64,000 nt of DNA, from NCBI GenBank assembly GCA_963830725.1, contig CAWHNO010000016.1:124001-188000 (forward strand), in the 5' to 3' direction. Numbering within the stretch: the first letter of the stretch is position 1; every line of letters starts with the position of its first letter. The notes under the pieces are model-generated. The model was not told the origin of the DNA, did not search any database, and saw nothing but the letters and a program-made list of their open reading frames with translations. The DNA comes from DASSUW01 sp963830725 (GTDB taxonomy: Bacteria > Actinomycetota > Thermoleophilia > Solirubrobacterales > Solirubrobacteraceae). This document shows positions 45,770-54,326 of this stretch, one piece after another. Position numbers and translations under genes: made by a program.

Positions 45770-46423
45770 TCAGGCCAGGGAAGTGCTCCGGATTCCTGCG
45801 CGTAGCTCGCCGACGGAGGCGAACACGCGGTCCGCGCCCGCTTCCCGGAGCTCGGCCTCGCTGAAGCCGCCGGTCAGCACGGCGACGGACGGGATGCCCG
45901 CACGGCCGGCGGCCAGGCAGTCCCACGTCGAGTCGCCGACCATCACGGCGGGCCCGCCGCCGGCCTTCTCGATCGCCGCATGGACGAGGTCCGGCTCCGG
46001 CTTGGTGCGCTCCACGTCACCCGAGTCGGTCCAGTCGTCGGCCAGCTCGCGCACGTCGAGCAGATCGAGGTAGTGCTCGACCTCATCCGGCTTGGCCGAC
46101 GAGGCGAGCACGACGGCGTGGCCGTCGCGCCGCAGCTCCTCGACCAGCTCGCGCGCGCCCTCGAGCGGGCGCACCTCGTGGATCAGCGCCATGTAGAGCG
46201 CCTTCTCCGCCGTGCGCACGTCGTCGCCGTACGCGGCGTCGAACTCCTCGCCCGCGAGGGCGGCGACCAGCTGGTCGCCGCCCATGCCGATGTGGCGGTG
46301 GACCTGCCACAGCGGCAGCACGACGTCGCTCTGGAGGAACGCCCGGTACCACGCGATCGCGTGGTGATAGTTCGTGTCGACGAGCGTGCCGTCGATGTCG
46401 AGGATCGCCGCCGGCCGGCTCAC
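45770..46423 (-). CDS. HAD-family phosphatase
   Basis: A 217-residue HAD hydrolase with ILDIDGTLVDTNYHHAIAWY (motif I aspartates), VVLASSAKPDEVE (motif II), the lysine in RTKPEPDLVHAAI, and VMVGDSTWDCLAAGRAG (motif IV). A helical cap with RHIGMGGDQLV lies between motifs, as in phosphoglycolate or beta-phosphoglucomutase-like members. GTG 46423 overlaps the PfpI gene's stop by four bases, so both are on one transcript. Substrate unknown. Confidence 0.88.
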   Translation of the reverse strand: MSRPAAILDIDGTLVDTNYHHAIAWYRAFLQSDVVLPLWQVHRHIGMGGDQLVAALAGEEFDAAYGDDVRTAEKALYMALIHEVRPLEGARELVEELRRDGHAVVLASSAKPDEVEHYLDLLDVRELADDWTDSGDVERTKPEPDLVHAAIEKAGGGPAVMVGDSTWDCLAAGRAGIPSVAVLTGGFSEAELREAGADRVFASVGELRAGIRSTSLA

Positions 46424-47004
46424 GAGGCGGTGCCGACGCTCTGGCGCTGGCCTTCGTGCGTGCCCTCGCAGAGCTCCTCGACGAGCTTGGCGCAGAACGC
46501 GGGCAGGTCGTCGGGGCGACGCGAGGAGACCAGGCCCTCATCGACCACGACCTCCTCGTCGACCCAGTTGCCGCCGGCGTTGCGGATGTCCGTCCGCAGC
46601 GACGGGAACGACGTGATCGTTCGGCCGCGCAGGACGTCGGCCTCGACGAGCGTCCACGGGGCGTGGCAGATCGCGGCGACCGGCTTGCCCTGCTCGAAGA
46701 AGCCGCGGATGAACGTGACGGCGTGCTCGTCCATGCGCAGCAGGTCGGGGTTGGCGACGCCGCCCGGCAGGACGAGGCCGTCGTAGTCGGACGGCGTCGC
46801 GTCCGCCACGGTGCGGTCGACCTTGAACGTGTCGCCCTTGTCGAGGTGGTTGAAGGCCTGGATCTCGCCCTCCTCGGTGGACACCAGCTCGGGCGTTCCA
46901 CCTTCGTTCTCGACCGCCTTCCACGGCTCGGTCAGCTCGATCTGCTCGGCGCCCTCCGGGGCGACGACGAAGGCGACCTTCTTGCCCTGAAGCTTGTCCG
47001 GCAT
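46420..47004 (-). CDS. DJ-1/PfpI-family protein (YhbO type)
   Basis: A 194-residue protein with VAFVVAPEGAEQIELTEPWKAVE, LVLPGGVANPDLLRMDEHAV, AAICHAPWTLVEADVLRGRT (nucleophile Cys in the AICHAP elbow, followed by His) and FPSLRTDIRNAGGNWVDEEVVVD (core LRTDIRNAGGNWVDEEV). This matches general stress protein 18/YhbO-type PfpI proteins, linked to protein or nucleotide deglycation and stress survival. ATG 47004 is preceded by AAGGAGCT. A HAD phosphatase is co-transcribed downstream. Confidence 0.9.
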   Translation of the reverse strand: MPDKLQGKKVAFVVAPEGAEQIELTEPWKAVENEGGTPELVSTEEGEIQAFNHLDKGDTFKVDRTVADATPSDYDGLVLPGGVANPDLLRMDEHAVTFIRGFFEQGKPVAAICHAPWTLVEADVLRGRTITSFPSLRTDIRNAGGNWVDEEVVVDEGLVSSRRPDDLPAFCAKLVEELCEGTHEGQRQSVGTAS

Positions 47005-47088
47005 GGCAGCTCCTTCCGTCTCGGGTTCCCCATTCGCCTACCGTCGCTCCCGCGCGTGCAAACACGTGCTGCGGGGTAGGCCACCCAC

Positions 47089-47433
47089 ATGGGCTACGTG
47101 ATCGCCGCGCTTCTCGTCCTGCTGATCGTCGCCGCCGGCGTCACGTTCTTCGTCCTCGGCGCCGCCCGGCGGGAACGCGATTCCGCGGCCGCGGACTCGA
47201 GCCACGGCGAGGGGGCGCCCGGCAGCGAGGCCGCGATCGTCGCGCCCGACGAGCAGACGCCCCTCGGCGATACCGACCAGCATTCCGACGAGGCGCCCGA
47301 GGGTCACGGCGGCGTCACCGAGACCGCTCGCGGCTCGGTTCCGCCGGCCGGCGAGGGCGGTGTCGGCGGCGAGGCCGAGGGTGGCCGGCCGGCGACGCCG
47401 GAGTCCGAGCGCCTGGCCGATCGACCGCGCTGA
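47089..47433 (+). CDS. Small single-span membrane protein
   Basis: A 114-residue protein with one N-terminal membrane span (YVIAALLVLLIVAAGVTFFVLG) and an acidic, Gly/Ala/Glu-rich tail with no fold visible. GGGTAG at 47074-47079 lies nine bases before ATG 47089, with GTGCAA 12 bases further up, so stress-sigma control is possible but weakly supported. It diverges from the PfpI gene. Confidence 0.65.
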   Translation: MGYVIAALLVLLIVAAGVTFFVLGAARRERDSAAADSSHGEGAPGSEAAIVAPDEQTPLGDTDQHSDEAPEGHGGVTETARGSVPPAGEGGVGGEAEGGRPATPESERLADRPR

Positions 47434-47477
47434 GCCGCGAGCGGCAACGCGCCATCTCCGCCTGGACGCACCGACCG

Positions 47478-47503
47478 GTTTGTTTTTCCTGTCCAAAGGG
47501 AAT
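47478..47503 (+). promoter_or_regulatory. SigB/SigF-like promoter before the DUF1360 region
   Basis: GTTTGT at 47478-47483 and GGGAAT at 47498-47503 with a 14-base spacer match the Bacillus SigB consensus GTTT..N12-14..GGGWAW at every fixed position. The transcript would start near 47511 and cover the small ORF and the DUF1360 gene. Confidence 0.6.
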
Positions 47504-47555
47504 CCCCGTCGGTGTCGCGCCCGCGGGACTGCCCTCCAACTCTCCGGCCGGCGCG

Positions 47556-47738
47556 GTGAACCTCCTCCTCATCAACCGAGGCGCTCCGACGGGAGCGTCT
47601 CGGTCGTTAACCCCCGCTGAGCGCGGGTACGCGAATCCTGTGATCACCATTCCCAGGCCCGAGCCGCCACCCGCGCCTCCGAGCCCGACACCCGAGCCGG
47701 GGCCGCTGCCGCCGGATCCCAACCCGCGGCCGATCTGA
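47556..47738 (+). CDS. Short ORF with proline-rich C-terminus
   Basis: A 60-codon frame from GTG 47556. The last 33 codons are Pro/Glu-rich (RPEPPPAPPSPTPEPGPLPP), and a GTG at 47641 would give only that part. The stop is one base before the DUF1360 start, so it may be its translational leader. Composition is like the short ORF at 18692-18871. No domain; coding status is doubtful. Confidence 0.3.
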   Translation: MNLLLINRGAPTGASRSLTPAERGYANPVITIPRPEPPPAPPSPTPEPGPLPPDPNPRPI

Positions 47739-47739
47739 C

Positions 47740-48225
47740 GTGAGGCCGGTCGCCCAGACGCCGACCGAGGCGAGCGACTACGCCGCGCTGACGAGCGTCT
47801 ACGGCGCCCTGCTCGGCGCCGCCGCCGTCAGCGCCCGCTCTCGCGAGCCGGTGACGGAAGCGGAAGTGCCCGTGCTGGCCGCCGCCACGTTCGCGCTGTC
47901 GAAGCTGATCGTCCACGAGAAGGTCGAGTCGTGGATCCGCCAGCCGTTCGTGGACGAGCGCAGCGGCTCCTCGCGGCCGAAGGGCCGCCGCCTGCGCTAC
48001 GCCATGGGCGAGCTGCTGACGTGCACGCGCTGCACGGGCGCCTGGAGCGCGCTCGGACTGGTGGCGCTGCGGCTGCACGCGCCGGCCACCGGGCGCGCGG
48101 TCGCCACCGTGCTGGCCGCCTCCGCCGGCAGCGACATGTTGCACGCCGGCTTCTCGTGGCTGTGCGCCGGCGCCAATACCCGGCGCCACGAGACTTCGGA
48201 CCGCGCGCTCAGCTCAGCCGCTTGA
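47740..48225 (+). CDS. DUF1360-like membrane protein
   Basis: A 161-residue protein with several weak hydrophobic helices and the family's hallmark ELLTCTRCTGAWSALGL (two cysteines before a Gly-Ala/Phe-Trp), plus FALSKLIVHEKVESWIRQPF. DUF1360 proteins are small membrane proteins known in Bacillus and actinobacteria with no assigned role. GTG 47740 is used. An ideal SigB-like promoter lies 236 bases upstream. Confidence 0.8.
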   Translation: MRPVAQTPTEASDYAALTSVYGALLGAAAVSARSREPVTEAEVPVLAAATFALSKLIVHEKVESWIRQPFVDERSGSSRPKGRRLRYAMGELLTCTRCTGAWSALGLVALRLHAPATGRAVATVLAASAGSDMLHAGFSWLCAGANTRRHETSDRALSSAA

Positions 48226-48262
48226 CGGCCTCCCCAGCGTCGGCGCTCGGCCGACGAGCCGC

Positions 48263-48667
48263 TCACGTGAGCCGCCTCACGGCCTCTTCGACGTCGGCCG
48301 CGTCCTCGAACAGCTCGGACGTGCGCGTGAGGTCGAGCAGCCGGCGCACGGGCGGCGCCACGCCGGCGAGCACCAGCCGGATGTCCCGCTCGCCGAGCTC
48401 GGCGCGGGCCCGGAGCAGCTCCTTGAGCACCGCCGAGTCGATGAACGTGACCTGCGACAGGTCGAGCACGAGCGCCCGCCGCGAGGCCGTCTCGTCGATC
48501 CGCGCGCGCAGCCGCGGCGCGGCCGCCAGGTCGAGCTCACCGCGCAGCACGAGCACGCGAACGCGATCGGACGAGTCGCCCTCGGCGATCCGGTACGGGG
48601 CTGCTGCCCGCACGCCCGGCTCGTCGCTGGTGGCCGGCTCGCGGCGCTCGTCTCGCTCCTCCTGCAA
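48263..48667 (-). CDS. STAS anti-anti-sigma factor
   Basis: A 134-residue STAS protein: VRVLVLRGELDLAAAPRLRARI, ALVLDLSQVTFIDSAVLKELL (phospho-acceptor serine in FIDS), and VRRLLDLTRTSELFE. The first 35 residues are polar and may be partly untranslated, since the only long start is TTG 48667; a GTG further in is possible. It is convergent with DUF1360 and divergent from an RsbW-like gene. Confidence 0.8.
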   Translation of the reverse strand: MQEERDERREPATSDEPGVRAAAPYRIAEGDSSDRVRVLVLRGELDLAAAPRLRARIDETASRRALVLDLSQVTFIDSAVLKELLRARAELGERDIRLVLAGVAPPVRRLLDLTRTSELFEDAADVEEAVRRLT

Positions 48668-48768
48668 CGTGGCGCTCCTGGCCGGCGATCATACGCAGCG
48701 CCGAGGTGTCATGCTCCCGACCGCCCGCCAGGTGCGAGGTTCACTCGGGAACCACCACCCGCGGCGCT

Positions 48769-48794
48769 GTTACCGCGCTCGTGAGCCGGGGTAC
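48769..48794 (+). promoter_or_regulatory. SigB/SigF-like promoter before the RsbW-like gene
   Basis: GTTACC at 48769-48774 and GGGTAC at 48789-48794 are 14 bases apart, with the -10 ending 15 bases before ATG 48810, matching the layout before the paralogous STAS/RsbW unit at 39798. Confidence 0.5.
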
Positions 48795-48809
48795 AGCAGA
48801 TCAAGTTCT

Positions 48810-49313
48810 ATGGGCAGCGAGATCACTACACACGGTCGGCGTGGGAGCGCACGAGATGGCTCCGCCACTCACCGCTTCCGGCGTGGCGCGCGCACGCGCG
48901 TGGCGCCGCCCACCTCAGACGTGCGGCTGACGCTTCCGGCCCGGCCCGAGAACATCCCCGTGATCCGGCACGTGCTCGGCGCCGTCGCCGAGGCGCTTCG
49001 CCTGCCCGCCGACCTGGTCGAGGACATACGGCTCGCCGTCACCGAGGCCTGTGCCAACGTCGTGCGGCATGCCTACGCCGGTGAGGATCCGGGGCAGATC
49101 GACGTGGTGATCCGCGCCATGGGCGACCACGTTGACGTGATCGTCGAAGATCACGGGCGCGGCATGGGCGTCAGCCCCGACATGGACGGCCCGGGCCTCG
49201 GGCTGCAGCTGATCGCCGCCCTCGCCGATCGGGTCGAGCTCCAGGCGGCACCGGAGCGCGGGAGCCGCATCAGGATGTCGTTCGCGTCCCGAGCCCGACT
49301 GGGGCTCGCGTGA
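48810..49313 (+). CDS. RsbW-like HATPase
   Basis: A 167-residue protein with VRLTLPARPENIPVIRHVL, IRLAVTEACANVVRHAY (N-box), VEDHGRGMGVSPDMDGPGLGLQLIAAL (core GPGLGLQLIAALADRVEL) and a final SRIRMSF. ATG 48810 fits the promoter just upstream but adds about 30 Arg-rich residues; GTG 48900 would give a start like its paralogue at 40166. Its stop overlaps the next gene (GTGA). It should inhibit a SigB-type sigma factor. Confidence 0.88.
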   Translation: MGSEITTHGRRGSARDGSATHRFRRGARTRVAPPTSDVRLTLPARPENIPVIRHVLGAVAEALRLPADLVEDIRLAVTEACANVVRHAYAGEDPGQIDVVIRAMGDHVDVIVEDHGRGMGVSPDMDGPGLGLQLIAALADRVELQAAPERGSRIRMSFASRARLGLA

Positions 49314-49702
49314 CCGGCTCGGAGGCCGCGACGACGGTCTCCATCGCCTCCGGCCCGCTCGTGGGCCCGATCCTGCGCCGCGTGGTCGGCATGCTCGCCG
49401 CCCGCGCCGACCTTCCGCTCGACCGGCTCGACGACGCAGTGCTGGTCGCCGACCTGATCGCGGCTCGCGCACCCGCGCACAGCATCGACGACAAGATCAA
49501 CGTCGCACTGAACCCCGGCGACCGCTCGCTGCTCCTGCGCGTCGGCCCGCTGCGCCAGGGCGGCGGCCAGGCGCTGATCGTCGACGCCGCGGTGCCGGGC
49601 GTCGGTAACGTGATCGAGCAGCTGGCGGACGAGCTTTCGGTACGTCCGGAGGGAGAGACAGAGTTCCTCCACGTCCGGCTCGCCTACTCGAACGGGCGAT
49701 GA
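49310..49702 (+). CDS. Unrecognised protein coupled to an RsbW-like gene
   Basis: A 130-residue protein starting at a GTG that overlaps the RsbW-like stop. It has VSIASGPLVGPILRRVVGMLAARADLPLDRLDDAVLVADLIA (core LRRVVGMLAARADLPLDRLDD) and later LLLRVGPLRQGGG and FLHVRLAYS. The order of helix, N-box-like helix and strands recalls a HATPase_c_2 fold that has lost the ATP-binding Asn and Gly motifs. It could be a degenerate kinase subunit that pairs with its neighbour. No named family; this reading is tentative. Confidence 0.75.
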   Translation: MTGSEAATTVSIASGPLVGPILRRVVGMLAARADLPLDRLDDAVLVADLIAARAPAHSIDDKINVALNPGDRSLLLRVGPLRQGGGQALIVDAAVPGVGNVIEQLADELSVRPEGETEFLHVRLAYSNGR

Positions 49703-49740
49703 TTCGAACCGGCTCCGGCCGGGCATGAGGTACAGGCCCC

Positions 49741-50106
49741 ATGGCGATTGACTTCGCGATCACGGACCGCCAACTCGACGGCGACACCCATCTCGTCGCG
49801 GTGACGGGTGAGATCGACCTGTTCACCGCGCCTGAGTTCAAGCAGCGCGTGTCGGCGCCGATCGACGCCGGGCGCTCGAGCGTGATCGTCGACCTCTCGG
49901 AGACCACGTTCATCGACTCCTCGAGCCTCGGCGTGCTGATCGGGGCCCACCGCCGCCTCAAGCTGCGCGGTGGTTCGCTGGTGGTCGTCTGCGACAATGA
50001 GGCGATCGTGAAGACGTTCCGGATCACCGGCCTCGATGGTGTCTTCACGCTCGTGCGGTCGCTGGACGATGCGCTCGACGGTGACGCCGTGAGCGCCGGC
50101 GGGTAG
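49741..50106 (+). CDS. STAS anti-anti-sigma factor
   Basis: A 121-residue STAS protein with LVAVTGEIDLFTAPEFKQRV, VIVDLSETTFIDSSSLGVLIGA (serine after FIDS) and IVKTFRITGLDGVF, very like SpoIIAA/RsbV. It is the third gene after the RsbW-like and unrecognised proteins on the same strand, so all four with the next gene may form one unit. ATG 49741 is used. Confidence 0.92.
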   Translation: MAIDFAITDRQLDGDTHLVAVTGEIDLFTAPEFKQRVSAPIDAGRSSVIVDLSETTFIDSSSLGVLIGAHRRLKLRGGSLVVVCDNEAIVKTFRITGLDGVFTLVRSLDDALDGDAVSAGG

Positions 50107-50118
50107 GGCCCGCCTCGG

Positions 50119-51015
50119 GTGAGCAGCGGCTTCCCCGAGTCAGACGCACAGTCCGACTTCTCCCGCGCCCGCCGGTCGCGACTGCTCGCGGACATCGGCC
50201 GGCGCCTCCGGCGGGAGCCCGACGACGTCGCCCTGATGCTGCCGTTCGAGGAGGTCGTCGAGGCCCTCGGCCGCACCGGCCAGCACGATCTCGGGCTCCA
50301 GATCGTGCCGCTCGACGCGATCGTGGGCACCGTCGACCGCGGGGTCGACTTCGACCGCGGCCTGCGCCCGACCTCCGGCCGGCTGCGCAGCCGCTGGGAG
50401 CGGATCGCCGCCGCCCAGCGGCGCGGCGAGGCGCTGCCGCCGGTGTCGCTCTACAAGATCGGCGACCTCTACTTCGTGCGCGACGGCCACCACCGGGTGT
50501 CGGTCGCCAAGTCGCTCGGCCGCGACGACATCGACGCCTACGTCGTGGAGGTGACGACGCGGCTGCGCCTCGGCGAGGAGACGCGCGTCTCCGACCTGCC
50601 GCTCAAGGACCACGAGCGCCTGTTCCGCGAGCGCGTGCCGCTGCCCGCCGACGCGCGGCGGCGGATCGCGCTCACCGACCCGTGGGACTTCGGGATGCTG
50701 TCGGAGGCGGTCGAGGCGTGGGGCTTCCGCGTCATGCAGCACCGCGGCACGTACATGGATCGCGCCGAGGTGGCGCACCACTGGTTCAGCGAGGAGTACG
50801 AGCCGGTGGTCGAGCTGCTGCGGGCCGGCGACCTGATCGAGGACGGCGAGACCGAGACCGAGGCCTACATGCGGGTCGCTGCCGACCGCTACCGGGTGCT
50901 GCGGACGCACGAGTGGAGCGACGAGGTGCTCGAGCGGCTGCGCCGCGAGGAGCGTCGCCAGCGCCGGCGGCGGCGCACCCCGCCGCGTCAGACGCGGCGC
51001 CGGCCGCCATCATGA
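50119..51015 (+). CDS. ParB-like nuclease-fold protein
   Basis: A 298-residue protein. LQIVPLDAIVGTVDRGVDFDRG leads into a ParB/sulfiredoxin-like domain with LPPVSLYKIGDLYFVRDGHHRVSVAKSLG; the core VRDGHHRVSVAK is the conserved (D/E)G-H-R motif. The C-terminal half is helical with HWFSEEYEPVVELLRAGDLI and ends in an Arg-rich tail. Chromosome partitioning ParB would have a DNA-binding HTH, which is not evident, so this is one of the many ParB-fold proteins of other or unknown function. GTG 50119 is 13 bases after the STAS gene; a weak GGGTAG lies at 50101-50106. Confidence 0.7.
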   Translation: MSSGFPESDAQSDFSRARRSRLLADIGRRLRREPDDVALMLPFEEVVEALGRTGQHDLGLQIVPLDAIVGTVDRGVDFDRGLRPTSGRLRSRWERIAAAQRRGEALPPVSLYKIGDLYFVRDGHHRVSVAKSLGRDDIDAYVVEVTTRLRLGEETRVSDLPLKDHERLFRERVPLPADARRRIALTDPWDFGMLSEAVEAWGFRVMQHRGTYMDRAEVAHHWFSEEYEPVVELLRAGDLIEDGETETEAYMRVAADRYRVLRTHEWSDEVLERLRREERRQRRRRRTPPRQTRRRPPS

Positions 51016-51036
51016 CCGGCGCCCGTCTCGGCGTTC

Positions 51037-52206
51037 TCACGCAGCCGTCAGGCTGCGGCCGTCGTCGGTGGCGAACAGCTTGATCTGGCTGGTGTCCAGC
51101 GACAGCTCGACTTCCTCGCCGGGCGCGGCCTTGCTCTCCGCGCTCAGCCGCGCCACGACCTGCTGCCCCTCGCCGTGCGACGGCAGATCCTCCAACCCGG
51201 CGTCGGCGGCCAGCTCGTCCAGATCGGCCGTGTGGATCTCCTCGGCCTTGACGTCGAAGTACACGTACTTCTCCGAGCCCATCGACTCCACCACATCGAC
51301 CTTGGTCCGGAACTTGATCCGGTCCGCGTGCTCTTCCTGCTCGACCGCCGCGTCCTCGAAGTGCTCCGGGCGCATCCCCACGATCACCTCACGGCTACCA
51401 CCGTCCACCTGGACGCCGCGCTTCAACGCGATGTCGCCGATCGGGGTCTTGACCGACTCGCCCTCCAGCCGGCCGGGCAGGAAGTTCATCGACGGCGACC
51501 CGATGAAGCCGGCGACGAACAGGTTCTGCGGCCTCTCATACAGGTTGGCCGGCGTGTCGACCTGCTGAATGATCCCCGCCCGCATGACCGCCACGCGGTC
51601 GCCGAGCGTCATCGCCTCGGTCTGATCGTGGGTGACGTAGACCATCGTCGTGCCGAGCTGCTTCTGGATCCGAGCGACCTCGGTCCGCATCTGCACGCGC
51701 AGCTTGGCGTCCAGGTTCGACAGCGGCTCATCCATCAGGAACGCCTTCGGATCGCGCACGATCGCGCGCCCCATCGCCACCCGCTGACGCTGACCGCCGG
51801 ACAGGTTGGCGGGCTTGCGCTCCAGATGCTGCTCGAGATCGAGGATCCGCGCCGCCTCGGTCACCTTCTGATCGATCTCGCTCTTGTCGGCCTTGGCGAG
51901 CTTGAGCGCGAAGCCCATGTTGTCGCGCACCGTCATGTGCGGATACAGCGCGTAGTTCTGGAACACCATCGCGATATCGCGATCACGCGGCGCCAGATCG
52001 TTCACGCGCTCGCCGCCGATGATCAGATCGCCCTCGGTGATGTCCTCGAGCCCCGCGATCATCCGCAACGCCGTCGACTTGCCGCAGCCCGACGGGCCCA
52101 CCAGGATCATGAACTCCCCATCACCGATCTCCAGATCGATCGACTTCACCGCCTCGAACCCATCCGGATACCGCTTCGTGATCGACTTGAACTGGATCTC
52201 TGCCAT
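51037..52206 (-). CDS. ABC transporter ATPase, MsmK/UgpC/MalK type
   Basis: A 389-residue ATPase for sugar or glycerol-phosphate import. Motifs are Walker A VGPSGCGKSTALRM, Q-loop VFQNYALYPHMTVRDN, signature LSGGQRQRVAMGRAI, Walker B FLMDEPLSNLDA, switch YVTHDQTEAMTLGD. The C-terminal TOBE/regulatory region has GMRPEHFED and VVESMGSEKYVYF. No membrane subunit or binding protein is encoded nearby, so it probably serves several sugar importers elsewhere, as MsmK does. Third-base usage looks slightly less GC-biased than its neighbours. Confidence 0.95.
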   Translation of the reverse strand: MAEIQFKSITKRYPDGFEAVKSIDLEIGDGEFMILVGPSGCGKSTALRMIAGLEDITEGDLIIGGERVNDLAPRDRDIAMVFQNYALYPHMTVRDNMGFALKLAKADKSEIDQKVTEAARILDLEQHLERKPANLSGGQRQRVAMGRAIVRDPKAFLMDEPLSNLDAKLRVQMRTEVARIQKQLGTTMVYVTHDQTEAMTLGDRVAVMRAGIIQQVDTPANLYERPQNLFVAGFIGSPSMNFLPGRLEGESVKTPIGDIALKRGVQVDGGSREVIVGMRPEHFEDAAVEQEEHADRIKFRTKVDVVESMGSEKYVYFDVKAEEIHTADLDELAADAGLEDLPSHGEGQQVVARLSAESKAAPGEEVELSLDTSQIKLFATDDGRSLTAA

Positions 52207-52224
52207 CGCCTTCGCTTCCTCCCC

Positions 52225-52554
52225 TTAGTCGCGGGCCCCAGGATGGCCGTCTCCCGGCCATGGCGCCAGTACGAGCAGAAGGCGCGCGTCCCTCGTCGCG
52301 CGCACCTCGTGACGTTCCTGCGGATCGAACACTGCGGCGAACCCGGCACCGCCCCGAACGGAGTCGCCTCCGTCGCGCACCTCGATCTCGCCGTCGATGA
52401 CGACGAGATAGGCGCGCTCGTGCACCTGGTGCTCCTGGAGCGACTCCCCGGCCGGCAGGTTGATCGCGATCGAGCGAGCCTCCCCACGGGCGGAGTGCAG
52501 GATCTGCGGACGCCGCGGCTCCACCGCGAGAGATCGCAGATCCCAGTGCTCCAT
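52225..52554 (-). CDS. Small cupin-domain protein
   Basis: A 109-residue single cupin. The fold is shown by INLPAGESLQEHQVHERAYLVVIDGEIEVRDG, where HQVHE supplies metal-type ligands, and a second half with FDPQERHEVRATRDARLLLV. Stand-alone cupins of this size often bind small ligands or act as simple sensors or enzymes; no reaction can be assigned. ATG 52554 lies just before the sigma-factor gene's end on the same strand. Confidence 0.8.
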   Translation of the reverse strand: MEHWDLRSLAVEPRRPQILHSARGEARSIAINLPAGESLQEHQVHERAYLVVIDGEIEVRDGGDSVRGGAGFAAVFDPQERHEVRATRDARLLLVLAPWPGDGHPGARD

Positions 52555-52576
52555 GGGCGCGATCGTACCGATCAGC

Positions 52577-53402
52577 TCATGCGGCGTCGTCCTGCGGCTC
52601 CTCGGCCGCCTCGCGCAGCCGCGTCACGGCCTGCCGGATGAGGCGCGAGATGTGCATCTGCGAGACGCCCACGCGCGCTCCGATCTCCGACTGCGTGAGG
52701 TCTTCCTCGAAGCGCAGCCGCAAGACCTCGCGCTCGCGGTCGCTGAGCACGCCCATGAGCCGCTGCCACGGTCGCGGCGTCCTCCGCGAGGCGGAAGCCC
52801 GGGTCCTCGACGCCCATCGTGTCGGCCATGCCCTCGTCCTCGTCGTCGTCGCGCGGGCGATCGAGCGAGACCGCGCGGTAGGCGCCGGCCGCCTCGCGCG
52901 CCTCCATCACCTGCTCGCTGGTGGCGCCGATGTTCTCGGCGATCTCAGCCGGCGTCGGGGCGCGGCCGAGGCCGCGCGAGAGCTCGTCCGAGACCCGCTC
53001 GACGCGCACCGCCATCTCCTGCAGGTCGCGCGGCACCCGCACCGACCAGCCGCGGTCGCGGAAGTGGCGCTTGAGCTCACCGAGGATTGTCGGCACGGCG
53101 AACGAGGAGAAGGCGCTGGTACGAGCCGGGTCGAAGCGGTCGATCGCCTTCAGCAGACCGAGCGAGGCGACCTGGATCAGGTCGTCGAGCGGTTCGCTCC
53201 CGCGCTGGTAGCGCCGCGCGAGCTGGCGCGCCAACGGCAGGAAACGCTCGACCAGCGCCTCGCGCGCCGCCCGGTCGCCGTTCTCGTGATAGCGCTCGAG
53301 CAGGCGCCGGTCCTCGCGCGCACGGCTCTCGCGGTCATCGCCGTTCCGCGAGTATCCTGCCCGCGTCTCACCGGTACCCCGCAGATGATCGATCGTCTCC
53401 AC
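52577..53402 (-). CDS. SigB/SigF-type sigma factor (third of three; one frameshift)
   Basis: Region 2 is intact (RFLPLARQLARRYQRGSEPLDDLIQVASLGL, core SEPLDDLIQVASLGLLKAID; FSSFAVPTILGELKRHFRDRGW), and so is region 3 (LGRAPTPAEIAENIGATSEQV). Near 52764 the frame is lost. Removing one base restores LMGVLSDREREVLRLRFEEDLTQSEIGARVGVSQMHISRLI (core TQSEIGARVGVSQMHISRLI) and a stop at 52577, giving 274 residues. Without repair the protein would lack its DNA -35-binding region. GTG 53402 is the start. A cupin gene follows on the same strand. Confidence 0.9.
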
Positions 53403-53510
53403 GCCTTCCCCGTTCGCGGTGCTGTGTGCGCCGGGGTTCGGGGCGCGGAGTCAGTGCGGCAGGTGGCTAGGCCGCAGTCAGGTCAGTGTAGTACGAGAGA
53501 GTCCTGCGCG

Positions 53511-54128
53511 ATGACACCTTCGGTCGTGGGGAATCTCAAAGAGACCAACCTGCGGGTATTGATCGCGGACGAGGACGAGTCCGCGCTGCGCGAGCTGCAC
53601 GCGGTGCTCGCCGGCCTCGGCCACGAGGTCACTCCGTACGCCGTGTCGGTCAGCGACGCGGTGGAGCTGATCGCCAAGGACGACCCGCAAGTGGCGATCG
53701 TGGTCGTCCACAAGGACGACGAGCATGCGCTCGCCTTGATCGGCGAGGCCGTCGAGTACGCCTCCGGACCGGTGATCGCCCAGCTCCCGGACGCGGACGT
53801 GGACTTCCTGTCGCGGGCCGCCGAGCGCGGCATCTCGGCCTACGTCGAGTCGATGGACCCCGAGTCGATCCAGGGAGCGATCGAGGTCGCGGTCCGCCGC
53901 TACCGCGAGGCCAGCAGCCTGCATGAGAAGGTCGACCAGCTCGAGGGCGCGCTCGCGCGGCGCGGCGTGATCGAGCGCGCGAAGGGGATCCTGATGGAGC
54001 GCCACAGTGTCGGCGAGCGGCAGGCGTTCGAGCTGCTGCGCGACCACTCGCGCACCAGCGGCCGCCGCGTCGTCGAGGTCGCCCAGGCCGTGCTCGACGG
54101 CCACGCCCTGCTGCCGAAGCGGCCCTGA
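53511..54128 (+). CDS. ANTAR-domain response regulator-like protein
   Basis: A 205-residue protein. The N-terminal 120 residues form a receiver-like domain (LRVLIADEDESALRELHAVL), but the usual phospho-acceptor strand reads AIVVVHKDDEHAL, with no clear aspartate-proline pattern, so phosphorylation is doubtful. The C-terminus is an ANTAR RNA-binding domain with LEGALARRGVIERAKGILMERHSV (core RGVIERAKGILMERHSVGE) and AFELLRDHSRTSGRRVVEVAQAVL. ANTAR proteins bind paired hairpins in leader RNAs to prevent termination. ATG 53511 is the chosen start. Its target hairpins are not obvious nearby. Confidence 0.85.
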   Translation: MTPSVVGNLKETNLRVLIADEDESALRELHAVLAGLGHEVTPYAVSVSDAVELIAKDDPQVAIVVVHKDDEHALALIGEAVEYASGPVIAQLPDADVDFLSRAAERGISAYVESMDPESIQGAIEVAVRRYREASSLHEKVDQLEGALARRGVIERAKGILMERHSVGERQAFELLRDHSRTSGRRVVEVAQAVLDGHALLPKRP

Positions 54129-54326
54129 GCCGGGAGTTCGCCGCTGTCGTAATCCTGCTCATTTCGGCGCGCCGCACGACCTGGTGCTGCCGCTAGGGCG
54201 TGAGTTCTGACGGCGGATCTTGTCACTTCCGCCATTCCTCGGTAGAACTCCGGGGCGTCAGTGCGTGGACCACAAGACCGCGCATTCTTCGGATGGCCAA
54301 AAGCCACGTCCGAGGGGAGCACAGGG

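Noticed and set aside
49695..49725. GATTCGAACC resembling a tRNA T-arm on the minus strand
   Set aside because: It overlaps the end of a coding gene and no acceptor, D or anticodon stems can be built around it.
50119..51015. Chromosome-partitioning parB near an origin
   Set aside because: No parA, no parS-like sites and no helix-turn-helix were seen; only the ParB nuclease-type fold is supported.
51037..52206. Complete sugar ABC importer operon
   Set aside because: Only the ATPase gene is present; neighbours are ParB-like and cupin genes with no permease or binding protein.
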